From: Pelagicoccus sp. SDUM812003
Lineage (GTDB): Bacteria; Verrucomicrobiota; Verrucomicrobiia; Opitutales; Opitutaceae
Length of the DNA stretch: 64,000 nucleotides
Assembly (NCBI RefSeq): GCF_031127815.1
Contig: NZ_JARXHY010000007.1
Location: forward strand, 232,999 to 296,998
Reading direction: 5' to 3'
The translations under genes and the position numbers were made by a program. The notes beneath the pieces were generated by a model. That model saw only the letters and a program-made list of their open reading frames with translations, had not been told where the DNA came from and ran no database searches. Each line of letters starts with the position of its first letter. Position 1 is the first letter of the stretch. Of the stretch, positions 56,118 through 64,000 are shown piece after piece.

Positions 56118-57431
56118 ATGACACCTCGTATCCTCCTCCTCAATCTACCGCACCGTCTTAACTCGTGCCGAATCCTCGCTGCCGCGCTGCTGTTGGTGGT
56201 GGCGGGCGCTTCGCCCGGATTCGCCCAATCGCTAAGAGGCGGCAAGGTTTTCGAAGATTATTATCAGCTCGATCCGTTCGAGGTCGTCGGCGAGGAAATT
56301 CCCATAACCGTGTTCGCCCGCAGCAATGCGGATCGGCGCTATGCTCTGAAAGTGGCCCATGCGGTTATCGAGGTGGTCTACGTGACCTTGGAAAGGTCTC
56401 CTGGAGCGGGGCTTGTGATCATCGGCGAGTCGGACGAGCCGCATCCGGTATTCGTATTCAGGCGTTTTCTGGAGCTCGCGGAATCGGAGGCGGCCAGTCC
56501 GGAGCTCAAGCGAATGGGGCTCACGCTGGGCAAGGAGCTTCAGGACTGGAGGGACTCTATCCATATCGACCTCGACGAGGATGAAGGGGAGGAGATCGAT
56601 ATCGACGAAACTGTGCTGGTGAGCGCGTTTCCCTTGCCGCTGGATGGCATAGCGTCGGCTCTCTACACCTTGGCTTGGGAGGAGGGATTCGACGAACGAC
56701 GAATCGATGAGCGCTTGAGAAACACGAGTGTCGAGGGCTTGCAGCAGGGCACGATCAGCGAATTCGACTGGGTTTTCTATCTGCCGCCCAGAAGCTCGCT
56801 CAACGAGCTGATCAAGGAAGCTCTGCCAGCGATGATGAAGCGCGAGAAGGTCGGGTTCTTCAAACGAGCTCTGGTGCGCGGGGCCATCGCGACTTTCAAG
56901 CCGATGATCAAAGACATGTTCGAGGGGATTCGGAAGGGCATCTTCTATGCCTCCATACTCGAGCAGCAGGGCGTGTTCAACGAAGGCGACCTGAAGGCCT
57001 TGTTCGATGCTTACGTCGGATCGCAAATGCCGAGAGGGCGCATCCTGCCGGGTGACAAGGTGGACTGGGCGATCGATGCGGTGGAAGCGCAAAAGGTGGC
57101 GAATGAAGAGTATGCGAAAGATCCCTACATCGCTCCGATCCCGCTGCAGAGCTACGACTTGGACGACTACAAGCATCTCAAGGGCGTCTATATTCGCGAA
57201 AACGACGATCCGCACTACTTCGTCATCGAGAATGGCGGATTCCGTTGGCAGTATCAGGATTGGGAGAACGAGCCAATGATTCCCGCTGGGGATTCGACCT
57301 TCGTGTCGGAAAACGGCGAGTTGAGCCTTCGCTTCTTCGAGGATCCGGAGGACGGCCAGACGAAGGTCGATCTGCGAAAGGGCCGCTTTCGGCAGACCTA
57401 CACGCATTTGTCGAGCGAAGTCGATCGTTAG
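56118..57431 (+). CDS. Hypothetical exported protein with Opitutia-type 'DPFEV' N-terminus
   Basis: 437 residues from the ATG at 56118, which opens a signal peptide (RILAAALLLVVAGASPGFAQ); the frame is open from 56055. Directly after it comes YYQLDPFEVVGEEIPITVFA, similar to the 'LSPFEV' stretch that precedes the plug of Opitutia TonB-dependent receptors, but no barrel follows. The middle is acidic (DLDEDEGEEIDIDE) and the rest alpha/beta without known motif. A lone gene between the porin and hflK. Function unknown. Confidence 0.68.
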   Translation: MTPRILLLNLPHRLNSCRILAAALLLVVAGASPGFAQSLRGGKVFEDYYQLDPFEVVGEEIPITVFARSNADRRYALKVAHAVIEVVYVTLERSPGAGLVIIGESDEPHPVFVFRRFLELAESEAASPELKRMGLTLGKELQDWRDSIHIDLDEDEGEEIDIDETVLVSAFPLPLDGIASALYTLAWEEGFDERRIDERLRNTSVEGLQQGTISEFDWVFYLPPRSSLNELIKEALPAMMKREKVGFFKRALVRGAIATFKPMIKDMFEGIRKGIFYASILEQQGVFNEGDLKALFDAYVGSQMPRGRILPGDKVDWAIDAVEAQKVANEEYAKDPYIAPIPLQSYDLDDYKHLKGVYIRENDDPHYFVIENGGFRWQYQDWENEPMIPAGDSTFVSENGELSLRFFEDPEDGQTKVDLRKGRFRQTYTHLSSEVDR

Positions 57432-57590
57432 CTCGTCCATACGGAGGTTTGCAGCGGGTTTCGAGCGGAGCTCGCCATGCTCTTGGCATGAGCAGTGGGG
57501 CGTGAGTCATTTGTCCCCCGCCATCGCGCAGTGGCGGTGAACGCGATTTCCGTTGTTCTCTCTCAGTTCACCTGACACACCCCTAAGCAT

Positions 57591-58577
57591 ATGGCAGAGA
57601 AATTCGAAATCAACGTGTCTGACAACCTCAAGAACATGGGCGGGTCTATCCGCTCGCTGGCTGGCATCGCGCTGGTCCTTCTTTTGGCGGTCGGAGGTTT
57701 TACCAGTTTCTACACCGTTCCCGCGGAGTCTCAGGGAGTCATCCTGAGATTCGGGCAGTACGTGCGCACCACTCCATCTGGGCTGCACTTCAAGCTGCCG
57801 TTTGGAATTGAAAAGAAATACGTGCTGCCTGTCGAACGCCAGCTGCAGCTCGAGTTCGGCTTTGGCACGCCGGGAGCCACCAACCCGACCCAATACTCCA
57901 ATTCCGCTACGGAGCAGCGTCGGGAAAGAAACATGGTCACGGGCGATCTCAACGCAGCTACCGTGGAATGGACCGTTCAATACCGCATCGCAGACCCGCG
58001 TTCCTTCCTCTTCGAGGTGCGAGATCCGGAGGTCACCATGCGCCACATCTCGGAGTCGGTCATGCGAGCGGTGGTCGGAGACCGTACCGTTGACGAAGTG
58101 ATCACCATTGGACGCCAGGAGATCGAGAACGAGTCGCTCGTTATGATGCAGGACCTGGCTAACCGATACGGATTGGGGCTGAGCATCGACCAAGTCCAGC
58201 TCAAGGATGTGAATCCACCCGAGCCGGTTCGCCCATCCTTCAATGAGGTCAACCAGGCCCAGCAGGAGCGCGAAAAGGCGATCAATATCGCCAATGGCGA
58301 ATACAACAAAGTCATCCCGCGAGCCCGTGGTCAGGCCGAACAGCGCATCCAAGCCGCAGAGGGCTACGCTCTCAAACGCGTCAATGAGGCGGAGGGCGAT
58401 ATCGCTCGCTTCAACGCCGTATTGGAGGAATACCTCAAAGCTCCCGAAGTGACCAAGCGTAGGCTTTATTTGGAGACGATGCAGGAGGTGCTGCCAGGCA
58501 TCGAGCGCAAGATCATCGTAGATAAGGACGCGAATCAGATCCTGCCTCTGATGCAGATCTCCACCGAGCGCAAGTAG
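57591..58577 (+). CDS. hflK: HflK, membrane protease regulator (SPFH/band 7)
   Basis: 328 residues. One membrane helix (about 22-42, SLAGIALVLLLAVGGFTSFY), then the SPFH domain with GVILRFGQYVRTTPSGLHFK and the long C-terminal helix QAQQEREKAINIANGEYNKV with RARGQAEQRIQAAEGYALKR. With HflC it forms a periplasmic cage around FtsH and limits its proteolysis. The Gly-rich N-terminus of E. coli HflK is short here. It is 23 bases upstream of hflC. Confidence 0.94.
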   Translation: MAEKFEINVSDNLKNMGGSIRSLAGIALVLLLAVGGFTSFYTVPAESQGVILRFGQYVRTTPSGLHFKLPFGIEKKYVLPVERQLQLEFGFGTPGATNPTQYSNSATEQRRERNMVTGDLNAATVEWTVQYRIADPRSFLFEVRDPEVTMRHISESVMRAVVGDRTVDEVITIGRQEIENESLVMMQDLANRYGLGLSIDQVQLKDVNPPEPVRPSFNEVNQAQQEREKAINIANGEYNKVIPRARGQAEQRIQAAEGYALKRVNEAEGDIARFNAVLEEYLKAPEVTKRRLYLETMQEVLPGIERKIIVDKDANQILPLMQISTERK

Positions 58578-58600
58578 CAACCTAAGGAAATAAAAGTATC

Positions 58601-59545
58601 ATGAAATCAATTGCACAAATCGTTGCTCTCCTCGTCATCGTCGTCGGCGCCTTCGTCGTCTATAACTCCGTATTCACCGTTTCCGAAACCGAGCAGGTGC
58701 TCATCACGCAGTTCGGGAAGCCGGTCGGCGAGGCCATCACCGAGTCTGGTCTTCACTTCAAAATTCCGTTCATTCAGGAAGTGAATGTCATGGATAAGCG
58801 GATACTCAATTGGGATGGACGCCCGCACGAGATGTCTACCAAGGAGAAAACCTACATCCTCGTCGACACCTATGGCCGCTGGCGAATATCGGACGCCAAA
58901 CAGTACTTTCTTCGCCTGAGCAACGAGCGCAGCGCCCAGTCGCGCATCGACAACATTCTCGGTTCCGAGACCCGTAGCGCCGTGGCGAATCATGAGCTGA
59001 TCGAAATGGTGCGCTCGGACAAGAACCGCGAGCCCAAGGAGCTTTACGCGATCGAGGGCGCGGTGGGCAAACTCGGCGCGATCGTCAAGGGACGTGGAAA
59101 GATCGAGGAGGAGATTCTCGCCAACGCCGCCCCGAAACTCGTCGAATTCGGCATCGAGCTTCTGGACGTGCGGTTCAAACGAATCAACTACAACGAGAGC
59201 GTACGGCAGCAGATCTACGAACGCATGATTTCCGAACGCCAGCAGATTGCCGAACGCTATCGCTCAGAGGGCGCGGGCGAGGCAGCGAAAATCACCGGCA
59301 GCCGCGAACGCGAGCTGCAGAAGATCGAATCGGAAGCCTATCGTAGCGTGCAGGAGATTCGCGGTTCCGCTGACGCGAAGGCCTCCGAGATCTACGCGAA
59401 CGCCTATAACCAATCGCGCGACGCGGTGGAGTTCTACGAGTTTGTCAAGTCGCTGGAGGCCTACCAGAAGATCCTGTCCGACGATACGACTATGGTGCTC
59501 ACCACGGAGAGCGACCTTTTTAAGTATCTGAAGCAAATCGACTAG
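58601..59545 (+). CDS. hflC: HflC, membrane protease regulator (SPFH/band 7)
   Basis: 314 residues. N-terminal membrane anchor (IAQIVALLVIVVGAFVVYNS), SPFH domain with EQVLITQFGKPVGEAITESG and LLDVRFKRINYNESVRQQIY, and the conserved RMISERQQIAERYRSEGAGE leading into the C-terminal helix. It is longer on the C side than hflK and completes the pair. AAGGAA lies before the start. The transcript ends at a terminator 25 bases later. Confidence 0.94.
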   Translation: MKSIAQIVALLVIVVGAFVVYNSVFTVSETEQVLITQFGKPVGEAITESGLHFKIPFIQEVNVMDKRILNWDGRPHEMSTKEKTYILVDTYGRWRISDAKQYFLRLSNERSAQSRIDNILGSETRSAVANHELIEMVRSDKNREPKELYAIEGAVGKLGAIVKGRGKIEEEILANAAPKLVEFGIELLDVRFKRINYNESVRQQIYERMISERQQIAERYRSEGAGEAAKITGSRERELQKIESEAYRSVQEIRGSADAKASEIYANAYNQSRDAVEFYEFVKSLEAYQKILSDDTTMVLTTESDLFKYLKQID

Positions 59546-59569
59546 GCTCGAACGACTGTTAACTTTATC

Positions 59570-59599
59570 GCCGTATCCGAAAACCGGATGCGGCTTTTC
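59570..59599 (+). terminator. Rho-independent terminator of hflKC
   Basis: GCCGTATCCG/CGGATGCGGC (one wobble), 5-base loop, then TTTTCT. It directly precedes the start of the next gene. Confidence 0.75.
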
Positions 59600-59602
59600 T
59601 GT

Positions 59603-60031
59603 ATGATGAATTCCGTTTTCCAATGGATCGAAGCGAATGAACAGCTGACGCTCGTATTGGCGGCTGCTAGCGTCTTCACTTTCGTAGCGTCCTTGATCGC
59701 TGTACCTCTGCTGATAATCCTCATGCCCAGCGACTTCCTGACAAGGCCTGATCGAATAAGAACCGATGTCGGCATCGCGCGAATGTTCGGGAGAGTTTTG
59801 AAGAATCTGCTGGGCTTGATTCTGCTCTTCATGGGACTTGCTATGCTGGTGCTCCCTGGACAGGGCTTGCTCACTATGCTGATCGGAATCACTCTGATCG
59901 ATTTCCCAGGAAAGAGGATACTGCAGATACGAATCCTGCGGGTAGGGGGAGTGCGGCGTTCCGTATCATGGATACGGAGAAAAGCGGGCAAACCTCCTCT
60001 GAAACTGCCAGCCAGACTGCCGACTCGTTGA
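59603..60031 (+). CDS. PGPGW-type transmembrane protein
   Basis: 142 residues from the ATG at 59603 (an adjacent ATG at 59606 is equally possible; one at 59588 falls in the hflKC terminator stem). Two or three hydrophobic helices (about 20-42, 68-85, 88-102) surround VLPGQGLLTMLIGITLIDFP, the motif of the PGPGW family of small membrane proteins. The C-terminus is strongly basic. Function unknown in the family. Confidence 0.75.
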   Translation: MMNSVFQWIEANEQLTLVLAAASVFTFVASLIAVPLLIILMPSDFLTRPDRIRTDVGIARMFGRVLKNLLGLILLFMGLAMLVLPGQGLLTMLIGITLIDFPGKRILQIRILRVGGVRRSVSWIRRKAGKPPLKLPARLPTR

Positions 60032-60077
60032 AATCTTTTTGTGGACATGTTTCGCCCCATTGGGCGAAATAGAGCCT

Positions 60078-62024
60078 GTGAATCCCTCTTGTTCTTGTTA
60101 TCCCCACAAGAAACGTCTTCCCGTATGCCTGCCTTTTCAGGCTTTTCTGATTTCGTTTCTTTCTTTCTGTCTCGCGAGCTCGACGCTAGGCGAGAGTCGA
60201 TCGAAGAACTCGGTTTCGTCTCTAGAGGATCGATGCACCGAGTCCAATCAAGCGCCCGTTCCCGCTTCGTCGCGTGTGGCGGAGCTGAGACGCCTGATCG
60301 CGTATCATGATGACTTGTACTACCGAAAAGCGAAGCCGGAGATTAGCGATCGTGATTACGACTTGCTTAAGTTGGAGCTGGACGAGCTGTTGGAACGCTT
60401 TCCCGAGCTAGCTGAGGAGACCAATCCTGTAGGCGTGGGTGATGACCGAACTGGTCGCTTCGCAGATGCGTCGCATCGGGTGCCTATGCTTAGCTTGCGA
60501 AAAGCTTACGAGAAGGCGGATCTGGAGCGATTCGTCGAGTCCGTTCAGATGCCAGGGAATGTCGGTCTGGAGATTCTAGTGGAGCCAAAGCTCGATGGTG
60601 TCGCATTGAGTGTCGTCTATGTCGAAGGACGACTAGATAGAGCGATTACTAGAGGGAATGGTCGTATTGGAGAAAATGTTACACAAAACGTTTTAGCGAT
60701 GTCCCTGTTGCCGGAGCGACTTCTATCCGCGAATCCTCCGGAGCTGGTCGAAATACGGGGAGAAGTATTCGTCAGTCGAAAGGCCTTTTACGATTTCAAC
60801 GTGCGAAGGATGGAAATGGGTGAGGAACCTTTTTCGCTGCCCCGCAGCTTGGTGGCGGGATCGCTCAAACTCGAGAGCGCTCAGGAGGCGAGCGGTAGGC
60901 CTTTGTCCTTTCTCGCATTTGGAATCGGAGCTTATCTTCCAGAGGACGACAATCCGATGTCTCAGCTTTCCCTTTATCAACGTTTCGCCGCATGGGGTGT
61001 TCCTGCTCTCGAGGTCTTTCGGATAGCGAGGTCTAATAGCGAACTCGAAAAGCTCATTCATGAAGTGAATAGCGAAAGAGGGTTGTATCCATTCTATACC
61101 GACGGACTTGTCTTGAAGATAAACGATATCCGCCGGCAGCGAGAGCTGGGATCTTCGACCAGCTATCCCAACTGGGCGATCGCGTGCAAGTTTCGAGAGA
61201 ACCATGTTCGTACCAAGCTTCTTGGGGTTGACGTGCAAATAGGAAGAACGGGACGAATAACGCCGGTTGCCCAGTTGGAGGCAGTGGAAGTCGACGGGAG
61301 CCTCGTCCGGCGAGCTGCCCTGCACTCGTTTCAAGCCATCGCGGAATTGGATTTGCGGATCGGCGATATGGTGGTTTTGGAAAAGGCTGGGGCGGTGATT
61401 CCCAGCGTATTGCGGGTCGATCTCTCTTTCAGAGACTCGGATTGCCGAATTGTAGTCCCTCCGAAAGAATGCCCCTGGTGCGGGACCTACCTAATCGAGC
61501 CTTCTTCGAAAGGCTATCCTTCTTGCCCGAATTGGTACTGTGACGGACGAGTGCAACGACGATTGGAGCATTTCGTTTCCCGTCAGGGAGTCTTCATAAG
61601 AGGAATAGGTCCAGCCACGATTCGAGCCCTCAGGTCTTCTGGAGCTATCGACCGTGCATCTGATTTTTATCGATTGGATTCGAAACGGTTGATTGAAGCA
61701 TTGGGTGTTAGCGATGTATCCGCTCAGAAGATACAAGAGGCTATCAATGAAACGCGGACGGCAGAGCTATGGCGCTTCATTGCTGGATTGAGCGTTCCGG
61801 ACTTGGGAGAGAAAGGCAGCAAGGAGTTGGCTTTGGCTGTTGGTTCGCTCGATGTCTTGAGTAAGCTAGATCCCTCGTGCTTGGAAACCGAAGAGGGGAT
61901 GGAAAAATGGAATCTCAGCTCCATCGCTGCTAGAAGTCTCAAGCGTAGCCTCGAGCAAACGGATTTGCGAGCGACGATCAATGACCTGCTTGATCAAGGA
62001 GTGAATCCCCAGGTCCGGCGCTGA
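60078..62024 (+). CDS. NAD-dependent DNA ligase with signal-peptide-like N-terminus and no BRCT domain
   Basis: 648 residues from the GTG at 60078; the frame has no ATG before the catalytic domain, so the start must be GTG or TTG. Residues about 11-37 (KKR, then LPVCLPFQAFLISFLSFCLA) look like a signal peptide. Then domain Ia with YYRKAKPEISDRDYD, the adenylation Lys171 in VEPKLDGVALS, TRGNGRIGENVTQN, the OB fold, a four-Cys zinc finger (CPWC and CPNWYC) and helix-hairpin-helix repeats. The protein stops where the BRCT domain of LigA would begin. E. coli LigB also has a signal-like start and lacks BRCT, but has lost the zinc finger that is kept here. Likely an accessory ligase beside a LigA elsewhere; export is inferred. 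Confidence 0.87.
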   Translation: MNPSCSCYPHKKRLPVCLPFQAFLISFLSFCLASSTLGESRSKNSVSSLEDRCTESNQAPVPASSRVAELRRLIAYHDDLYYRKAKPEISDRDYDLLKLELDELLERFPELAEETNPVGVGDDRTGRFADASHRVPMLSLRKAYEKADLERFVESVQMPGNVGLEILVEPKLDGVALSVVYVEGRLDRAITRGNGRIGENVTQNVLAMSLLPERLLSANPPELVEIRGEVFVSRKAFYDFNVRRMEMGEEPFSLPRSLVAGSLKLESAQEASGRPLSFLAFGIGAYLPEDDNPMSQLSLYQRFAAWGVPALEVFRIARSNSELEKLIHEVNSERGLYPFYTDGLVLKINDIRRQRELGSSTSYPNWAIACKFRENHVRTKLLGVDVQIGRTGRITPVAQLEAVEVDGSLVRRAALHSFQAIAELDLRIGDMVVLEKAGAVIPSVLRVDLSFRDSDCRIVVPPKECPWCGTYLIEPSSKGYPSCPNWYCDGRVQRRLEHFVSRQGVFIRGIGPATIRALRSSGAIDRASDFYRLDSKRLIEALGVSDVSAQKIQEAINETRTAELWRFIAGLSVPDLGEKGSKELALAVGSLDVLSKLDPSCLETEEGMEKWNLSSIAARSLKRSLEQTDLRATINDLLDQGVNPQVRR

Positions 62025-62185
62025 GGCGCAAGTCTTCCTGGCGGCAAGCGAGAACGCTCTCGCGAAGAGTTAAGGCCCGTAAGGTTTGCATGGTATTGGG
62101 AAGGAAGCTGCTCCCCCTGTTGCTCTACACGTAAAGTAGCCCGAAACGTGTCACGGGGTGTCAGCGGCGACTGGTGTTGACCTGC

Positions 62186-62689
62186 TCATTGCCGTTTAGG
62201 ACGTTTGATGGATAGTCGCGAGGTTTCATAATGAATCGTTGATCGCAGAATCTCGAGTAAGTCGGATCCGATCACGCCTCCAAATTCCTCGATTCCGTTG
62301 CTCTTGGAAAATCGTTCGAAACTGGAGAGGTCTACACAGCTCACTGGATAGTCCGTAATTCTCAACTCCCCCAGCTTTAGGTCGACATTCGTGGTCCATC
62401 TCTTGTCTCTAGCTCCCGATAGCCAAGTCGCATCGTTTTCGGTCTCTTTGAGTTCGAGCCCAAGCTCTTCAGCTAAAGAGGCGTTCAGAATCGTATAACC
62501 GCCTGTATCTAGAAACATCCGCATCGGGCGTCCTTCGATTTGTACATCTGCAAAGAGTTTGCCGTCTTTATCGGATGTCAGCTCTAGCACGTGCTTCTTG
62601 GGACCAGAGAAGTATGTCATGGTCTTGGGCTCCGCTCGCGCGCTTTCTGAGAGTGAGATTAATATGAAGATGCAGATGAAAGTCCTCAT
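62186..62689 (-). CDS. Exported retropepsin-like aspartic protease domain protein
   Basis: 167 residues with a signal peptide (TFICIFILISLSESARA). RMFLDTGGYTILNASLAEEL holds the catalytic DTG of the clan AA/retropepsin-like fold, and FGGVIGSDLLEI is the matching C-terminal flap block. One catalytic Asp per chain implies a dimer. Proteins of this kind are common in Bacteroidetes and Verrucomicrobia. Convergent with the ligase gene; the 161-base gap holds only a short hairpin. Confidence 0.8.
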   Translation of the reverse strand: MRTFICIFILISLSESARAEPKTMTYFSGPKKHVLELTSDKDGKLFADVQIEGRPMRMFLDTGGYTILNASLAEELGLELKETENDATWLSGARDKRWTTNVDLKLGELRITDYPVSCVDLSSFERFSKSNGIEEFGGVIGSDLLEILRSTIHYETSRLSIKRPKRQ

Positions 62690-62765
62690 TGTTCTGAAGA
62701 GGCGAAGCTGACGTGCTCGGTCAGCGCGGAGAGTCCGCCGAAGTTGTATTTCTTCTCTGAAGTCT

Positions 62766-63383
62766 TCAACGTTCTGACAGCGCTAGTCTTAGGCCCATGG
62801 AAGCGAATGTTCCGGCCACCACTCTCCTTGACCACTTTTGGGCTGAGGGCGATTCCATGACGCTCGATCTGAACCGGTTGGCGAGGAGGCCGTAGCCCAC
62901 GAAGACCAGGAGGGTCAAGATCATGAACAGCAGGCTCAGGGTGGTTAGTTGGATCAGGTACGAGGCGCCCTCCTTTCGTATGAATTGAGGCAGGAATGCT
63001 AGAAAGAAAACCGTCAGCTTCGGGTTTAGAACGTTGATGAGTATCGCTTTGGTCACTATTGAAAGTTGACCCTGCGGGCTGACTTGTTCGCCTTCTGTCA
63101 CGGCGCTTCGGCTCCTCATTGTAGAAAATGCCAGATAGAGCAAGTAGACCACGCCGACATACTTGACGATCTGGAAGGCCAGGGCGCTGGCATGAATGAG
63201 AGTGGAGAGCCCTAGAATTGTCGCTAGCAAGTGCGGAACGATGCCCAAGGTACATCCTACGGAGGCCCAGAAGGCAGCCGAGCGTCCCCTTGTGATCCCG
63301 ATGGAAACCGTGAAGAGCACACCCGTACCGGGAATCAATACGACGATGAGAGCCGTTGCGAAGAAGCTTAGATCGATGGTCAT
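62766..63383 (-). CDS. LysE/RhtB-family amino-acid exporter
   Basis: 205 residues, six hydrophobic helices. The family motif near the N-terminus reads VVLIPGTGVLFTVSIGITRG (usual PGP..), and ILINVLNPKLTVFFLAFLPQF is the second hallmark (NPK). Members export Lys, Thr, homoserine or other metabolites using proton flow. It is 76 bases upstream of the retropepsin-like gene on the same strand; substrate unknown. Confidence 0.9.
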   Translation of the reverse strand: MTIDLSFFATALIVVLIPGTGVLFTVSIGITRGRSAAFWASVGCTLGIVPHLLATILGLSTLIHASALAFQIVKYVGVVYLLYLAFSTMRSRSAVTEGEQVSPQGQLSIVTKAILINVLNPKLTVFFLAFLPQFIRKEGASYLIQLTTLSLLFMILTLLVFVGYGLLANRFRSSVMESPSAQKWSRRVVAGTFASMGLRLALSER

Positions 63384-63453
63384 AGCGTTTTTCCAAACGT
63401 GAAGGTCTTGCTCGAGGGCCGAGAGCTACGATGAGAATGAGTTGGGTGAGACC

Positions 63454-63861
63454 TCACTTTGAGGTGCCTGAAGCTTGGGGCGCTTGGCCCGAGTTGTATC
63501 GAGCGACCTGTTCGCTGACCTTTTTATTTATGATCTCTTTCAATGTTTCTTCGTTTCTCTCCGTCATTTCTGGAGAATCTTCTAAGAACTCGATTTCTAT
63601 ATCTTCATCGTTCGTGGTGCGGATCTTAACGTAGAATCTGTTCAGGTGGTCTAGATTTTTCCATTCAAGATCACGATTCAGTCCATGATTCGTTATTTTG
63701 TATCTGGAGTCCTCTTTCACCAATCTGACGACGCGATTGTACTGACCATAAGTCCCGAATTCTTGACCGTAATTTGCCAACCCGAGGTGCATCTGGACCA
63801 GTTGAACCGTCAAAACTAGAATTAGGAAAGAGGACAGACCAACTAGGAACTTTTTCTTCAT
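63454..63861 (-). CDS. Hypothetical exported or anchored protein
   Basis: 135 residues. KKKFLVGLSSFLILVLTVQL is a signal anchor, the middle is polar and the C-terminal 60 residues are acidic and helical (SPEMTERNEETLKEIINKKV). Not recognised. The gene is clearly more A+T-rich than the rest of the window and ends 70 bases before LysE. The last 139 bases of the window downstream of its start hold no recognisable feature. Confidence 0.55.
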   Translation of the reverse strand: MKKKFLVGLSSFLILVLTVQLVQMHLGLANYGQEFGTYGQYNRVVRLVKEDSRYKITNHGLNRDLEWKNLDHLNRFYVKIRTTNDEDIEIEFLEDSPEMTERNEETLKEIINKKVSEQVARYNSGQAPQASGTSK

Positions 63862-64000
63862 GATCTTATTTTAGCGAACGTGAAAGCCATAAGCGAAGGT
63901 CGGCACGGAGCGCTGGCCGGAGTCGTATGGGACGACTTCCATGGGAAGGCACTGCAAGTTAATAATATAAAGGAGTTCACGACTTTTGTATATCAAGTCA

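Noticed and set aside
60041..60310. An 89-codon overlapping frame at the start of the DNA ligase gene, which could mean a frameshift
   Set aside because: Its product has no ligase or signal-peptide character, and the ligase frame is open and complete without it.
62049..62062. CGAGAACGCTCTCG, one base different from the GH39 operator at 17123
   Set aside because: It lies between two convergent genes, not in a promoter; it is more likely a short hairpin or a chance match.
62686..63396. A 236-codon minus-strand frame over the LysE gene
   Set aside because: The other phase gives a six-helix LysE protein with the family motifs; this one is polar and Arg-rich.

Overview
The window reads as chromosomal DNA of a free-living, Gram-negative, probably marine or polysaccharide-degrading bacterium. 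I infer the phylum Verrucomicrobiota, class Opitutia, near Pelagicoccus and relatives. Evidence: a VPD-type PEP-CTERM sorting tail (24232-24942), many large secreted proteins with FG-GAP, PPC-like or BspA-like repeats, two secreted proteins ending in an 'SS..L..W' module, a GH39 enzyme with a LacI-type palindrome, and an exported protein carrying a 'DPFEV' stretch like that of Opitutia TonB receptors. No rRNA, tRNA, CRISPR array, insertion sequence or prophage was found. Coding density is high and most genes are intact. Only the ketosynthase at the left edge is cut by the window.

Layout. 1-2.3 kb: end of an unusual lipid or polyketide-type cluster (ketosynthase, acyl carrier protein, phytoene-desaturase-like oxidoreductase). 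2.4-6 kb: ribosomal proteins L21-L27, a methyltransferase, and ilvC (branched-chain amino acids). 6-9.6 kb: a giant BspA-like leucine-rich-repeat protein with a nested 276-bp super-repeat. 9.7-12.7 kb: WYL regulator, ECF sigma factor with a translationally coupled membrane partner, and an SRPBCC-VOC fusion. 12.7-21.4 kb: Wzi-like outer-membrane protein, tRNA hydroxylase TrhO, GH39 glycosidase, two membrane glycosyltransferases and a sodium/solute symporter. 21.5-30.7 kb: secreted or membrane proteins of unknown role, an exosortase-type substrate, an rRNA-methyltransferase-like enzyme, a choice-of-anchor I protein and a five-module PPC-like protein. 31-33 kb: an EF-G2-type elongation factor outside any str operon.

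33.4-41.4 kb: a secreted hydrolase-like protein, then a tightly coupled three-gene operon (FG-GAP propeller, HtrA-like protease without PDZ, secreted unknown) and another secreted unknown. 41.4-47.6 kb: housekeeping genes (aroQ, Nif3, YqgE/AlgH, zinc-independent L36 and L31, serB-like, menA, aldo/keto reductase, cytidylate-kinase-like). 47.7-50.7 kb: two PLP enzymes with twin-arginine leaders flanking an exported RidA, which suggests amino-acid or imine chemistry outside the cytoplasm. 50.8-56 kb: HAD phosphatase, secreted esterase, chemoreceptor and porin, the last two behind paired cre/LacI-like operators. 56-60 kb: exported unknown, hflK-hflC and a PGPGW membrane protein. 60-64 kb: an NAD-dependent DNA ligase with an apparent signal peptide and no BRCT domain, then a retropepsin-like protein, a LysE exporter and a small exported protein, in DNA that looks more A+T-rich than the rest.

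Most start codons were chosen from the position of the signal peptide, family alignment or a Shine-Dalgarno match. All family calls are from reading motifs by eye, with no database search.
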